Shown piece after piece: positions 45,558 to 55,502 of a DNA stretch of 64,000 bases. The position numbers and the translations under genes were made by a program. The DNA is taken from contig NZ_LODI01000004.1 of assembly GCF_001468485.1 (NCBI RefSeq), forward strand, positions 47,216 to 111,215. Direction: 5' to 3'. Position 1 is the first letter of the stretch. The number at the start of each line of letters is the position of its first letter. The notes under the pieces are model-generated. The model saw only the letters and a program-made list of their open reading frames with translations, was not told where the DNA came from and did no database searches. The DNA comes from Pseudoalteromonas sp. H71. Lineage in GTDB: Bacteria > Pseudomonadota > Gammaproteobacteria > Enterobacterales > Alteromonadaceae.

Positions 45558-47588
45558 TTAAAACTTAAAGCGCTCTACGGCACTTGTTAAAGAGTGTGCA
45601 AGTTGATTTACGTCTTCACTTTCGCTTGCTAGGGTGGTTGCGTTATTGGCATTTAAAGTGGCATGTTCGGTCACCTTAGCCATTATTTTTTGAATATCAT
45701 CACTGTTTGTTAACTGTTCATGAGAAGCTGTAGCAATTTGCTCACTCATTTGGTTAATTGACAGTAACGTCCCTTTTATACGCTCAACCGCTTTATTTAG
45801 TTCAGCACTGTTTTCAACACACTGTTTAGCTTGTTGTTGGCCATCGTTAATTTCTTTCTGCGTTGTTTTTGTGTGTTGCTGCAGCGTTTGGATCATGGTG
45901 TGAATTTCGCTTGTGGAGCTCTGTGTACGTGCCGCTAATGAGCGAACCTCGTCAGCAACCACAGCGAAGCCTCGGCCATTTTCTCCGGCTCTTGCCGCTT
46001 CTATAGCTGCATTTAATGCAAGTAGATTAGTTTGCTCTGCAATGCTGCTAATAGTATTTACAATTGCGCCAATTAAATCTGTAAATTCGGCCAGCTCTTC
46101 TGTGCTACTTACCGCTTTATCTAATCGATTTAAGAGTGCTTCAATACTTAAACTGTTGTCGTTGGCTATTTGGTTTACGTCGTTAGCAAACTGAGAGGCG
46201 TTGGTAATTTCGTTAGATGCATTATCGGCCTGCTCATAGACCGCTTGCGAATTGTTTAGCATGCTATGCGCAAGCTCTGTGGCTTGTGCGCTTCGTTCTA
46301 ATTGCTGCTGAGCAACAATGGTCATCTGTTGGCCCTTTTCACTTGTTTGAATGGCCGATTTATCAAGCTCGTGAGCATCATTACTAATCGCTTTTATAAG
46401 GTGGGTCAAATCATCGCTGAGCTTATTGATGTTGTTAAGTAAAGTGCCAAATTCATCTTTGCTACGCGGTTGGCTGCGTTTAGAAAAATCACCTGAGGCA
46501 ATACGTGCTAAATCGCTATTTACTTTTTTAAGTGGTTTTAGCATGGCATTAGTTGTAAAAATTGAAATAACAATAAGTAAACCAATAAGTACAATCGCAA
46601 TTATAATGACAGAGCTAGAACCCATATTAATTGCCGACTTAGCACTGCTTTGCAGAGTTTTAAAACGCTCGTCAGCCAGTTTATTAAGCTGTAATAATTG
46701 GCTTTCTGTGTCTATAAACTCTTGTTGAAAACGCTCAAAACTTTGCTGTGCCATTTGGGTGTTTTCAAGCGCTTTATTTTGCTGGGCGTAAATACCGTCG
46801 GGCCCATTCAATCGTGTTCTTAAGTTATTAAATTGCTCGGTAAATTGAGCCGCGTTTAAACGCTCACCTAAGGGAGTGGCTTGCTGCTCTAAATACACAA
46901 AGTTTGGCTGGATATTATCAAGTAAAAATTGGGTATCTTGTTGGTGGACGTTTAAGTCGCTGACACTGGTCGTTTGCGTAATACTTTTAATATTGTTGCT
47001 TAAATTAAAGAGTAAGTCGTCAATGCGTGTTGCTGTGCCAAATACAGAGTTTAGTAACGACTGCTGCTTTGCATTTATCTCTATGAGTTCTATATCGAGT
47101 AAGGCATTACTGAGGTTACTTAGCTCATCACCAAACTCTTTAATTAGTGAGGTAGCAGCCGACTGCGCCGTAAAACGCTGTTCTTTGGCATTAAACATGT
47201 TTGCGCTTGTTTTGCTTAGTTGCTCAAAGTTTTTTGAAGCGTCAACTAGCAAAGTTTGCATGTTTTGCTGACCTGTCAATTGTGGCTTAAGTGCATTGAG
47301 CATATTACTGAATTCTTGTTGCTCGCTAAGCGCTTCTTTTTTATTGGTCAGTAATAAATCAGGTTTTGTTTGACTATAAGCTAGTGCATTGAATTTGGTT
47401 ATAGAGAGAAGCGATAATCTTAAGTCTTTACTGACTTGTTGAGCTGGAACAGCAAGGTTCTCTATTCGTGAGGTAGTCGTGCTTATTTTATTTAAGGACC
47501 AGTAAAAAAATAAGCTACTGATAAGCATTAATAGACCTATAGCACAAAAGGCTAAAATTATTTTATGTTTAATGGCAATAGAACGCAT
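45558..47588 (-). CDS. Methyl-accepting chemotaxis protein
   Basis: A 676-residue chemoreceptor. TM1 (about residues 9-30) and TM2 (about 325-345) bound a large helical periplasmic sensor of about 290 residues. A HAMP domain follows ([23 protein letters not shown]), then the MCP signalling domain with the conserved hairpin tip ([25 protein letters not shown]). No CheW-binding tether at the C-terminus. Ligand unknown. First gene of a variable block between ubiD and rho. Confidence 0.95.
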   Translation of the reverse strand: MRSIAIKHKIILAFCAIGLLMLISSLFFYWSLNKISTTTSRIENLAVPAQQVSKDLRLSLLSITKFNALAYSQTKPDLLLTNKKEALSEQQEFSNMLNALKPQLTGQQNMQTLLVDASKNFEQLSKTSANMFNAKEQRFTAQSAATSLIKEFGDELSNLSNALLDIELIEINAKQQSLLNSVFGTATRIDDLLFNLSNNIKSITQTTSVSDLNVHQQDTQFLLDNIQPNFVYLEQQATPLGERLNAAQFTEQFNNLRTRLNGPDGIYAQQNKALENTQMAQQSFERFQQEFIDTESQLLQLNKLADERFKTLQSSAKSAINMGSSSVIIIAIVLIGLLIVISIFTTNAMLKPLKKVNSDLARIASGDFSKRSQPRSKDEFGTLLNNINKLSDDLTHLIKAISNDAHELDKSAIQTSEKGQQMTIVAQQQLERSAQATELAHSMLNNSQAVYEQADNASNEITNASQFANDVNQIANDNSLSIEALLNRLDKAVSSTEELAEFTDLIGAIVNTISSIAEQTNLLALNAAIEAARAGENGRGFAVVADEVRSLAARTQSSTSEIHTMIQTLQQHTKTTQKEINDGQQQAKQCVENSAELNKAVERIKGTLLSINQMSEQIATASHEQLTNSDDIQKIMAKVTEHATLNANNATTLASESEDVNQLAHSLTSAVERFKF

Positions 47589-47616
47589 AACTTCATCAAC
47601 AAAATTAAGACTTTTT

Positions 47617-47937
47617 TTAGTGTAGCAAGTTTTTTAATTTGTTGTTAGTAGCTTGTTGTTTTAAGGTGCAGTGATATTTTTTGCCTAAAATTATAAGCAT
47701 CGCTTCAGCGCCTTTTCCCCAAAAAAGTACTTTTTTATTTATATACTTATTTCCAGACGCGCTTTCTTCATGAGAAAGGTTGTATATTTTATTATTGAAG
47801 GTGAGCTCTGCTTCTTGGTTTTTTAACGTACTCAGTACTGCTTTCTTGTTATTACATACGTAGTGTGTGCTTGTTGTTTTTTTACTACATCCAATTAAAC
47901 TGAGTAAGCAAGCCATTAAAACAAGTGTTGCTTTCAT
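47617..47937 (-). CDS. MliC-like (lysozyme inhibitor) lipoprotein
   Basis: A 106-residue lipoprotein with a lipobox at LIGC (Cys17). The mature part matches the MliC/YdhA family: a Cys pair (YVCNNKK ... KYHCTL), and the [10 protein letters not shown] segment equivalent to the family's active stretch. MliC proteins inhibit C-type lysozyme at the outer membrane; here the fit is partial and the protein is short, so inhibition is inferred. Confidence 0.75.
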   Translation of the reverse strand: MKATLVLMACLLSLIGCSKKTTSTHYVCNNKKAVLSTLKNQEAELTFNNKIYNLSHEESASGNKYINKKVLFWGKGAEAMLIILGKKYHCTLKQQATNNKLKNLLH

Positions 47938-48050
47938 TTTCCCTTCCTTAATATATTTTACCCGCTATTTTACTTAAGAATAACAGGGCAAAATTAACCG
48001 TTGGTGAAAGGCGCGCTTTACGTTATGTTGATTAAATTATTTATAAGCTA

Positions 48051-48314
48051 GGGTCTGTTGATCTTTTCGGATTGAAATTTGTTCAAACTAGGGGCTATTT
48101 AATCGTGGCGCGAGGTTTGTAACCTAGTGGACTAAGTAAAAGCCGAGCAACAAAAAGTAAGTAGCCCCTAGGAAGAACCCATCGGGCAGCGCCTGTTTGG
48201 TATTAATGCTACGTTATCGCCAATTTATGGGGAATAACCACACTGCATCGGCTCTGCCTTGCCTAAATACCAAACAGGCTGCTGCAAATTTAACATTGAA
48301 AGAACAACAGACCC
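48051..48314. mobile_element. MITE-like element with terminal inverted repeats, directly upstream of the DUF808 gene
   Basis: A 264-base segment bounded by near-perfect inverted repeats: GGGTCTGTTGATCTTT at the left (48051-48066) and its complement with one mismatch at the right (48299-48314). It encodes no complete protein. Inside are two further inverted repeats: CTAGGGGCTA (48088-48097) with TAGCCCCTAG (48162-48171), and GCCTGTTTGGTATT (48191-48204) with its perfect complement (48265-48278). No clear target duplication is seen. Its right end sits immediately before the ribosome binding site of the DUF808 gene. The 113 bases to its left (47938-48050) hold only the presumed promoter of the lipoprotein gene. 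Parent transposase unknown. Confidence 0.75.
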
Positions 48315-48325
48315 AAGGAAGCAAA

Positions 48326-49237
48326 ATGGCAGGCACTAACCTTTTAACATTATTAGATGACATAACGGCTTTACTCGATGACATTGCAACCATGAGTAAA
48401 ATAGCGACAAAAAAAACAGCAGGTGTTTTAGGAGACGATTTAGCGCTGAATGCACAGCAAGTAATGGGTGTGTCAGCCGACAGAGAGCTGCCCGTTGTAT
48501 GGGCGGTAGCAAAAGGATCATTTTTAAATAAAGCAATCCTTGTTCCTGCGGCGTTGATGATCAGTGTTTGGCTTCCATGGCTCATTACACCACTTTTAAT
48601 TTTAGGTGGGTTGTTTTTATGTTTTGAAGGAGCTGAAAAAATATTTGCGCGATTTTTACCTCATCATGATGAGATTGCAGATGGCGAAAAAACACTTGAT
48701 TTAGTTGAATATGAAAAACAAAAAATAAAAGGTGCGATACGGACAGACTTTATTCTATCGGCCGAGATCATTGTTATTACGCTTGGTACTGTCGCGGGCC
48801 AAACATTACTCAATCAATCCTTAGTTCTTTGTGTAATAGCGATTGTTATGACTATTGGTGTTTATGGACTTGTAGCTGCAATTGTAAAACTTGACGATGC
48901 AGGCTTGTATTTGGTAAATCAATCTAAAGTGTCTGGCAGTGCGGTTAAAGAGTTTCTGGGTAAAAGCTTGCTTGCGGCAGCACCACGACTTATGCAGTTT
49001 TTAGCTTTTGCAGGTACTGTGGCCATGTTTTTGGTGGGAGGCGGTATTTTATCTCATGGTATTGAGTTATTACATCATGCACAACTTAATGTGATTAGTT
49101 ATGCGCAGTCAATACTAGGCAATATAGGTGAGCTATTAGCCCCGCTAGTCTTTGATGGAGTGCTAGGGGTTGTTGCAGGGCTAGTTATTGTGCTTTGCAA
49201 TGTGGTTTATACAAGGTTATTTAAAACAAATAAGTAG
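48326..49237 (+). CDS. DUF808 (YedI-type) membrane protein
   Basis: A 303-residue inner-membrane protein matching DUF808/YedI: NLLTLLDDITALLDDIATMSKIATKKTAGVLGDDLALNAQQV at the N-terminus, LPVVWAVAKGSFLNKAILVPAAL, then several TM helices. Function unknown; the family is broadly conserved in proteobacteria. I chose the ATG at 48326: AAGGAAG lies 6 bases upstream and this is the family's usual start. Upstream in-frame codons from 48197 belong to the MITE-like element. The promoter must lie within or left of that element. Confidence 0.92.
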   Translation: MAGTNLLTLLDDITALLDDIATMSKIATKKTAGVLGDDLALNAQQVMGVSADRELPVVWAVAKGSFLNKAILVPAALMISVWLPWLITPLLILGGLFLCFEGAEKIFARFLPHHDEIADGEKTLDLVEYEKQKIKGAIRTDFILSAEIIVITLGTVAGQTLLNQSLVLCVIAIVMTIGVYGLVAAIVKLDDAGLYLVNQSKVSGSAVKEFLGKSLLAAAPRLMQFLAFAGTVAMFLVGGGILSHGIELLHHAQLNVISYAQSILGNIGELLAPLVFDGVLGVVAGLVIVLCNVVYTRLFKTNK

Positions 49238-49253
49238 AGCCGTGCTTTCTGCC

Positions 49254-50204
49254 CTACATAATTGATTCACATGTTATAAATTTACACAACTGCTCAAGTT
49301 CGTAGGTTGCTTTACTATTACCTTGAGCAATTGCTTTTTTATACCAGTAAATAGCTTGTTGTGTGTTTTTGTCTGCACCTTGGCCGTCTCGGTACATTTG
49401 TGCAAGGTTAAGCTGCCCCCATTGAGAGCCTGACTCTGCAGCAAGTTTAAAGCTTTCTAAGGCTTCTTCAAATTGCCCATCTTTAAAGTACATAATGCCT
49501 TGCTGGTTGTTTTTATCTAGCTTTAAACCTTTGTATAAAGGCTTAGGTTTAGGCGGAAACATCACAAACCCACCATACAAGCTATTAGCGTGTGGGCGCA
49601 GCACATCGTAAATCACGTCATTATTATATAAGCGCTTTACCTCATCACGGGGTAAGGTAATTGTGCTTGTTGAAAAATAATCGCGTTGTACTAATAAACT
49701 GGTGCGCATTGCCGTGGTTATGCCTCGGTTGCGTTTATAGCTGTAATTGCTTACTTGAAAAGTAATAAATTGCTCGTCAAAGCTGAGTACTTGGGCCACT
49801 TTTAAATTTGTTAGCGTCCATGGTTCGTGAGTAAATTTATCAGCGTGAACTAAATATGTATCAAATGCCTGTGGGTTACTTAAGTAGTTGTATTTGATTG
49901 CTTGGTTGTCGGTGTATTGTTGGAAAAAATACACTATTACCCACAATAATAAAATTAAGCCAATCCCGTATTTTGGCAGGCTTAGTTTTTCAATTAAGGG
50001 GAGTTTTTTTATATTAATGGCTTCGTTATGGCCACATTGGTAGCATTCGCGCTTGTAATTTAGCTTTAATGGTACGATAGGAATAATCGTAAAACGTAAG
50101 TAGCGGCTATGGTTTACTAAGTGATAGCTATCGCTTTGGCAGCTTGGGCAGGACTGCGTTTGTGAAAAATGAGGAAAAGACTGACCGGTGTTGAAAAGCA
50201 GCAT
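49254..50204 (-). CDS. Zinc-ribbon and Sel1-repeat membrane protein
   Basis: A 316-residue protein with three parts. Residues 1-60 hold two Cys pairs (CPSC ... CYQC), a zinc-ribbon. A TM helix follows at about residues 77-93. The C-terminal region (about 235-310) has Sel1/TPR-type repeats (KDGQFEEALESFKLAAESGSQWGQLNLAQMYRDGQG ... AIYWYKKAIAQGNSKATYELEQL). The middle region is not recognised. No function known. Convergent with the DUF808 gene (16-base gap). Confidence 0.75.
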   Translation of the reverse strand: MLLFNTGQSFPHFSQTQSCPSCQSDSYHLVNHSRYLRFTIIPIVPLKLNYKRECYQCGHNEAINIKKLPLIEKLSLPKYGIGLILLLWVIVYFFQQYTDNQAIKYNYLSNPQAFDTYLVHADKFTHEPWTLTNLKVAQVLSFDEQFITFQVSNYSYKRNRGITTAMRTSLLVQRDYFSTSTITLPRDEVKRLYNNDVIYDVLRPHANSLYGGFVMFPPKPKPLYKGLKLDKNNQQGIMYFKDGQFEEALESFKLAAESGSQWGQLNLAQMYRDGQGADKNTQQAIYWYKKAIAQGNSKATYELEQLCKFITCESIM

Positions 50205-50290
50205 GCAATAATGCCCCGAGTTTTAATTTCTATTAAAGTAAAACAAGGGGCATATTTTTTAAAGCAACAAACTGTAAGTAAGTATGTCTG

Positions 50291-51694
50291 TTACTCTTTT
50301 GTTGTTATTTTTGGTTTAATTGTTGTTTTTGCGTCTGCTGCCATAAGCGCAAATACCGCATAGGTTGCTGTATTTTGACGAAGCTTTGCTGGCGTTACTT
50401 TATCAAGCGTGTCGTCAGCGGTGTGGTGATAATCAAAGTAGTCTGTACCATCTTGGGCCAGCTCAAAAATAGGTGCCGACACCGCATTTTTAAATGGAAT
50501 GAGATCAGGTCCGCCGTTAGCTTGGTTTTTACCAATGTACTCAACATTTAAAGGGGCAAGCTCTTTTGCGATAGCACGTACTACAGGCAGTGACGCTGCA
50601 TCTACATTTGATTCAAAACCGTAAACTACATCAGCGCCAAAATCAGACTCTGCAGCAGCGACAATATTGTGTAAATTGTTTTTATGTTTCGCAAAGTACG
50701 CTTTTGCACCCCATAAACCAAGCTCTTCAGCGGCAAAAAGGACAACGCGAATACTGCGTTTAGGGCGTTTTACATCGCTAATATGTTTAGCAGCCGCCAT
50801 AGTCAATGCAACGCCGGCACCGTCATCAAGTGCGCCTGTGCCTAAATCCCATGAGTCTAAATGCCCGCCAATTAATACGTATTGCTCTGGGTTTTCGGTA
50901 CCGTTAAATTGGCCTATAACATTGTAACTAGTGCCTTCGCCAAGGTTTTCGGTTTGTACATTTATATTGACCGATACATCTTTGCCTAAAGCGACTAAGC
51001 GAGCAATTTGATCGGCATCGGGGTTAGCAATGGTTACGTTAGGTATTTTTTTAACGCCTTCTTTATAATAGCTTCCGCCGGTGTGGGCAAAACGGTGATG
51101 ACCTGTACTTACTGACCGCATCATGTAGGCAACAGCCCCTTTTTTAGATGCTTCAATTGCTCCGGTGGCACGTGCTTTTACAGCGGGTCCATAACCATTG
51201 CCGTCTATATCGCGATTCATTCTGTAGTTAATGTAAGCAATTTTGCCTTTTAAACTATTAGCCGGTGCTGCTTTTAGTTCATCAAGTGTTTCGAATAATT
51301 TAATCGGTGCGCTGATACCTCCTTTAGGTGTGCTTATGCTATTACCTAGTGCAGTTAAATGAAGGGGTTGTTCGCTAGGTGTTAATATTTTTCCACTTTC
51401 GCTGTAGCGGCGCCATTCTGGAAAGGTCGCTTCTTCAAGCCATACTTTATCAAAGCCCAGTTCTTTAAATTTAGCTTGCGCCCAAGCAACGGCTTTTTTA
51501 TCGTTTTCGGTGCCAGGTAAACGCGGGCCAACTTCGGTTGTTAGTGACTCTAATAGCTCATAGCTTAAGTGGCTATTAAGGGCTGTGGTACGCACTTTAT
51601 CTACTTGTTGTAATTGATTGCTTGTAAATTCGTTGCTGCTGGCAGTAGCTGCCATACTACTGGTAAGGAGTAGTGCGGTGATGAGATTTTTCAT
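50291..51694 (-). CDS. Exported M28 family metallopeptidase (aminopeptidase/carboxypeptidase Q-like)
   Basis: A 467-residue peptidase with a signal peptide (cleavage near ATA/ASS, residue 19). A PA-like insert (about 150-250) precedes the M28 core. Dizinc ligands and catalytic residues are visible: GGHLDSWDLGTGALDDGAG, AAEELG, ESDFGAD and DYFDYHHTADDTLDKV. Closest by pattern to plasma glutamate carboxypeptidase-type members. Probably periplasmic or secreted, releasing amino acids from peptides. Monocistronic. Confidence 0.92.
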   Translation of the reverse strand: MKNLITALLLTSSMAATASSNEFTSNQLQQVDKVRTTALNSHLSYELLESLTTEVGPRLPGTENDKKAVAWAQAKFKELGFDKVWLEEATFPEWRRYSESGKILTPSEQPLHLTALGNSISTPKGGISAPIKLFETLDELKAAPANSLKGKIAYINYRMNRDIDGNGYGPAVKARATGAIEASKKGAVAYMMRSVSTGHHRFAHTGGSYYKEGVKKIPNVTIANPDADQIARLVALGKDVSVNINVQTENLGEGTSYNVIGQFNGTENPEQYVLIGGHLDSWDLGTGALDDGAGVALTMAAAKHISDVKRPKRSIRVVLFAAEELGLWGAKAYFAKHKNNLHNIVAAAESDFGADVVYGFESNVDAASLPVVRAIAKELAPLNVEYIGKNQANGGPDLIPFKNAVSAPIFELAQDGTDYFDYHHTADDTLDKVTPAKLRQNTATYAVFALMAADAKTTIKPKITTKE

Positions 51695-51783
51695 GGTAAT
51701 TAGCCTTATTTATGATTGCGGCTATTAAAACATGTAATAAAGACGTAAAAAAATAGATGAGATGAATGAGCTGCTTTAAGTGA

Positions 51784-51816
51784 TCAAAAAAGCCCGCGTA
51801 TTTTAAGCGCGGGCTG
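51784..51816 (-). terminator. Terminator after the TonB-dependent receptor gene
   Basis: AGCCCGCG pairs with CGCGGGCT with a nine-base loop. On the minus strand six T follow, 18 bases past the receptor stop. Confidence 0.92.
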
Positions 51817-51833
51817 GTAATTAAAGCGCTTAA

Positions 51834-53912
51834 TTAAAAGCTAAACTGTGCAGCTAGTCTTACGTTAGTGCCTTCACCTATTGTTACGTTATTTGTTCCA
51901 CCACCGGCTAGGTATTCTTCGTCAAATAAGTTTTCTATGTTTAGGCGTAAGTTAACATCGGTTTTGCTTACTTTAAGTTTGTAAGTTGCACCTACATCTA
52001 CGCGTGTGTAGGCATCTTTAATAATCGTGTTGTCACTATCTGCAAAACGCTCACCTTCGTAAAATGCACCGGCATTAAATGCAATCGCGTCGTTAAATTC
52101 GTAACGAGTCCAAAGTGATGCAGACCATTTAGGGGCATCGGTAGGGCGCTTACCTTCTAACTCTTCGTCACGTTCGTAATTTGCATCTAGGTACATAGTC
52201 GATGCCATTATAAATAAACGGTCGGTTGCCGCACCTTGTGCTGTTAGTTCAATCCCTTTATGGCGTTGTTCACCAATTTGGTTTGTTTCAGAAGTTAGAT
52301 CACCCACTGGTACTTCAAGCGTTTCTGTAACTAGTGTGCCATTTTTACTTATATCGAAAAGCGCACCACTTAGCATTAAGCGATCATCAAATAACTGCCA
52401 CTTAATACCAATTTCTTTTTGCTCAGAGGTAACGGCATCTAGCTTCATCCCATTATTTATATCGTCTTCGTTTACAAGAGTATCACTGCCTTGAGGTTCA
52501 AAACCTTCAGAGTAACTCGCGTATACCGTCGCTGATGCATTAGGATGATAAAGCACACCTATTTTTGGCACAAACGATTCATTATTGGCATCTTCACGTG
52601 TTTGTTTATCGTAGCGGCCACCAAGCGATAGCTGCCACTGTGGCGAAAACGTGATTAAGTCTTGAACATAAATACCGTAGTAGTCGTATTCTGTTTCGCT
52701 GATAGTATCATCTGTTTTATAGCTGACAGTTGGGCGACTTGGCTCTGTTTGACCAGATATAAAATTAAATGAATCAGCTGAGGTGCGACGCTGTCCATAA
52801 TAATAATCAAGCGAGTTAGCACCAATGAGTAATTGATGATGAACGCCTGCTGTTTCAAATTCACCGATAAAGTCGATAAATGCGGTTTTAAATTGCCAGT
52901 CGTCAAATCGGTCGTAAGGGCGAGACTCATAGCTGTCGCCTTCAACAAAATTACTCGGCTTACGTGGAGCTGACTCAAAACGTTGGCGTTCAAATGTTTG
53001 TTCGTTATAACCCAGCTTTACTTGCCAGTTATCGTTTAAAAATACTTGAAAATCAATGCCCGCATTTTCTACCGTTATGTCGGTAAACGCCCAAGACATA
53101 TCGCGAATAGTTTTATCGTCGCCAATAACGTTGGCGTTGTCGTCTATCCATGCACCTGTGTCTAAACCTGCTTCGTCGTCTGTGCGGTCATAATGAACTC
53201 GAACAAGAGCATTGTCGCTAATATCGTAATCAACAATCAACGCACCTAAAAAGCGGTCACGCTCGCGGTTTTCACCGTTTTGGTATTCGCGCCAGTAATC
53301 AACATCTTGCTTAACTAAAATACCGCGTGCACGTAAATCTTCTGCATCCGTTAAAGCGCCTGCAGCATCTATCATAAAGCGTGTTGAACCATGCTGATCT
53401 ACATCGGCACTGGCATTAAATAATGTGTGTGCTGTCGGCTTTTTAGTGACCATATTAATTAGGCCACCAGGACCTGATTGACCATATAAAATGCTTGATG
53501 GGCCTTTAATAACCTCTACTTGTTGTAAAATTTCAATGGGTTGTTGATAGTGCGACCAATGCTGATGCCCGTCGCGTAAATAACCGGTTGATGAGCTGAG
53601 TTCGAATCCACGTAAGTTAAATACTTCACGGTTACGTTGTTTTGAACCGGCCGTTAAGCTTGCATCGTTTGAAAGTACTTCACCTAATGTTGTTGCAAGT
53701 TGTTCGTTGATAATAATGTCGCCAATTACAGTCACTGATTGAGCTGTATCGAGTAATGAAGTTGACGTTCTCATTGCACCATTTGCGTTATCTACTTTGT
53801 AGTCATTAAAGTAACTTCCTTTGACTTCTATATGTTCAAGGTCGGTAGAATTTGCATATGTATTTGTTGTTATTGTTGCCAATAGTGCGATGTAAAGGGA
53901 ACTCAGTTTCAT
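51834..53912 (-). CDS. TonB-dependent siderophore receptor
   Basis: A 692-residue outer-membrane receptor. Signal peptide to about residue 20 (TYA-NS), then a plug domain (SVTVIGDIIINEQLATTLGEVLSNDAS; VEVIKGPSSILYGQSGPGGLINMVTKKPT) and a beta-barrel ending in the aromatic-terminated strand NVRLAAQFSF. The plug pattern is that of ferric hydroxamate/catecholate receptors (FhuE/FoxA/FpvA group), and there is no N-terminal signalling domain, so no sigma/anti-sigma control is expected. A Fur-like box lies about 50 bases upstream. The substrate siderophore cannot be told. Confidence 0.94.
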   Translation of the reverse strand: MKLSSLYIALLATITTNTYANSTDLEHIEVKGSYFNDYKVDNANGAMRTSTSLLDTAQSVTVIGDIIINEQLATTLGEVLSNDASLTAGSKQRNREVFNLRGFELSSSTGYLRDGHQHWSHYQQPIEILQQVEVIKGPSSILYGQSGPGGLINMVTKKPTAHTLFNASADVDQHGSTRFMIDAAGALTDAEDLRARGILVKQDVDYWREYQNGENRERDRFLGALIVDYDISDNALVRVHYDRTDDEAGLDTGAWIDDNANVIGDDKTIRDMSWAFTDITVENAGIDFQVFLNDNWQVKLGYNEQTFERQRFESAPRKPSNFVEGDSYESRPYDRFDDWQFKTAFIDFIGEFETAGVHHQLLIGANSLDYYYGQRRTSADSFNFISGQTEPSRPTVSYKTDDTISETEYDYYGIYVQDLITFSPQWQLSLGGRYDKQTREDANNESFVPKIGVLYHPNASATVYASYSEGFEPQGSDTLVNEDDINNGMKLDAVTSEQKEIGIKWQLFDDRLMLSGALFDISKNGTLVTETLEVPVGDLTSETNQIGEQRHKGIELTAQGAATDRLFIMASTMYLDANYERDEELEGKRPTDAPKWSASLWTRYEFNDAIAFNAGAFYEGERFADSDNTIIKDAYTRVDVGATYKLKVSKTDVNLRLNIENLFDEEYLAGGGTNNVTIGEGTNVRLAAQFSF

Positions 53913-53959
53913 TTGATGCTTCCAGCTCAGTATTTAAATAAAAAGTGAAGCGCAATCTT

Positions 53960-53978
53960 AATGAAAATAAATATCATT
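53960..53978. promoter_or_regulatory. Candidate Fur box of the siderophore receptor gene
   Basis: The 19-base stretch AATGAAAATAAATATCATT has matching AATGA/TCATT ends and A/T-rich centre, like the Fur consensus (GATAATGAT...). It is 48 bases upstream of the receptor start. No other iron gene is adjacent on the other side (dbpA). Confidence 0.55.
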
Positions 53979-54096
53979 TGCAATATGTTTTTATTAACAA
54001 TATTTTATAATGTGTTTGCTAATGGTTGCCAATAACGAATTCTGCTATTATTAGCGACATATTTAGTGGGACTTTTCCCGCGTTATTTTTACTGCT

Positions 54097-55497
54097 ATGG
54101 AATTTACTGTGACTTCAACTGCTTTTTCATCTTTGGCTTTACCAGCTGGACTTGTTGATAATTTATCGACGCTTGGCTACGCCCACATGACACCTGTACA
54201 GGCACAAAGTTTGCCTCCTGTACTTGAAGGTAAAGACATCATTGCTCAGGCAAAAACGGGTTCAGGTAAAACGGCTGCGTTCAGTTTAGGTGTGCTTGCT
54301 AAATTAAACGTAAAACGTTTTCGTATTCAATCGTTAGTATTATGCCCAACACGTGAGCTTGCCGAACAAGTAGCTGTTGAAATGCGTAAACTTGCTCGCG
54401 GTATTCATAATATTAAAATATTAACGCTATGTGGTGGTGTATCAATTGGCCCACAAATTGGGTCGCTTGAACACGGTGCACATATCATTGTTGGTACACC
54501 AGGGCGTGTAGATGACCATATTCGCAAAGGGACATTACGGTTAGATGATGTAGAAACATTAGTACTAGACGAAGCCGATCAAATGCTTGATATGGGTTTT
54601 CAAGATACCCTTGATGCGATTATTGAATGCATTCCACAAAACCGCCAAACGCTTTTATTTAGTGCTACTTTTCCACGCGCAATCGAAGCGATAGCAAAGC
54701 GTGTACTTAGTAACCCTGAAATGATTAAAGTAGAAGAAGAGCAAGAAAAAAGCACAATAAAACAGTACTTCTACAAAATGGATAATAACAAACAGCGCTA
54801 TCCAACACTTAAATTACTATTACTTAAATTTACACCACAAAGCTGTGTTGTGTTTTGTAATACCAAGGTAGAAACGCAGCAAGTGTGCGACGATTTAGCC
54901 GATGAAGGCTTCAGCGCTGTGGCATTGCATGGTGATTTAGAACAACGTGACCGAGAGCGCACTCTGATTCATTTTGCTAATAAAAGTGCGTCTATTTTAG
55001 TTGCGACAGACGTTGCAGCACGTGGTTTAGATATTGACGATATGGATATGGTAATCAACTACCATTTAGCGCATGACCCGCAAACACACGTTCACCGTGT
55101 CGGGCGAACGGGTCGCGCGGGTAAAAAAGGGATTGCTTGCTCAATTTATGGTGATGCGGAGCAATTTAAAGTAGCGCAAATTGGTGATCATTATGAACGC
55201 GACTTTGAGCCTGAACCAATGCCTTCATATAATTTGTTGGATAAACCACCGTATAAACCAGACATGGTCACTCTGATGATAGACTCAGGTAAAAAGCAAA
55301 AAGTGCGTGCTGGTGATATTTTAGGTGCGTTAACGGGTAAAGACGGTATTGCTGGGCGTCAAGTAGGTAAAATCAATGTTCTTGATAACGTCGCATTTGT
55401 AGCTGTTGAACGTAATGCGTCTAAACCGGCACTTCGTAAATTAACCGAAGGTAATATAAAAGGGCGCAAAATTCGTGCTCGTCGCCTAACGCGTTAA
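54097..55497 (+). CDS. dbpA: ATP-dependent RNA helicase DbpA
   Basis: A 466-residue DEAD-box helicase: motif I AKTGSGKT, motif II DEAD (VLDEADQMLDMGF), motif III SAT, motif VI HRVGRTGRAG, and the C-terminal RNA-binding domain of DbpA/CsdA type (KKQKVRAGDILGALTGKDGIAGRQVGKINVLDNVAFVAV). DbpA uses 23S rRNA hairpin 92 to act in 50S assembly. Colinear with E. coli DbpA. Ribosome binding site weak; a GTG at 54109 is an alternative start. Confidence 0.94.
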   Translation: MEFTVTSTAFSSLALPAGLVDNLSTLGYAHMTPVQAQSLPPVLEGKDIIAQAKTGSGKTAAFSLGVLAKLNVKRFRIQSLVLCPTRELAEQVAVEMRKLARGIHNIKILTLCGGVSIGPQIGSLEHGAHIIVGTPGRVDDHIRKGTLRLDDVETLVLDEADQMLDMGFQDTLDAIIECIPQNRQTLLFSATFPRAIEAIAKRVLSNPEMIKVEEEQEKSTIKQYFYKMDNNKQRYPTLKLLLLKFTPQSCVVFCNTKVETQQVCDDLADEGFSAVALHGDLEQRDRERTLIHFANKSASILVATDVAARGLDIDDMDMVINYHLAHDPQTHVHRVGRTGRAGKKGIACSIYGDAEQFKVAQIGDHYERDFEPEPMPSYNLLDKPPYKPDMVTLMIDSGKKQKVRAGDILGALTGKDGIAGRQVGKINVLDNVAFVAVERNASKPALRKLTEGNIKGRKIRARRLTR

Positions 55498-55502
55498 TCA
55501 AG

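Noticed and set aside
48197..48325. In-frame N-terminal extension of the DUF808 protein
   Set aside because: The codons come from the MITE-like element, and a good ribosome binding site and the family's usual N-terminus are at 48326.
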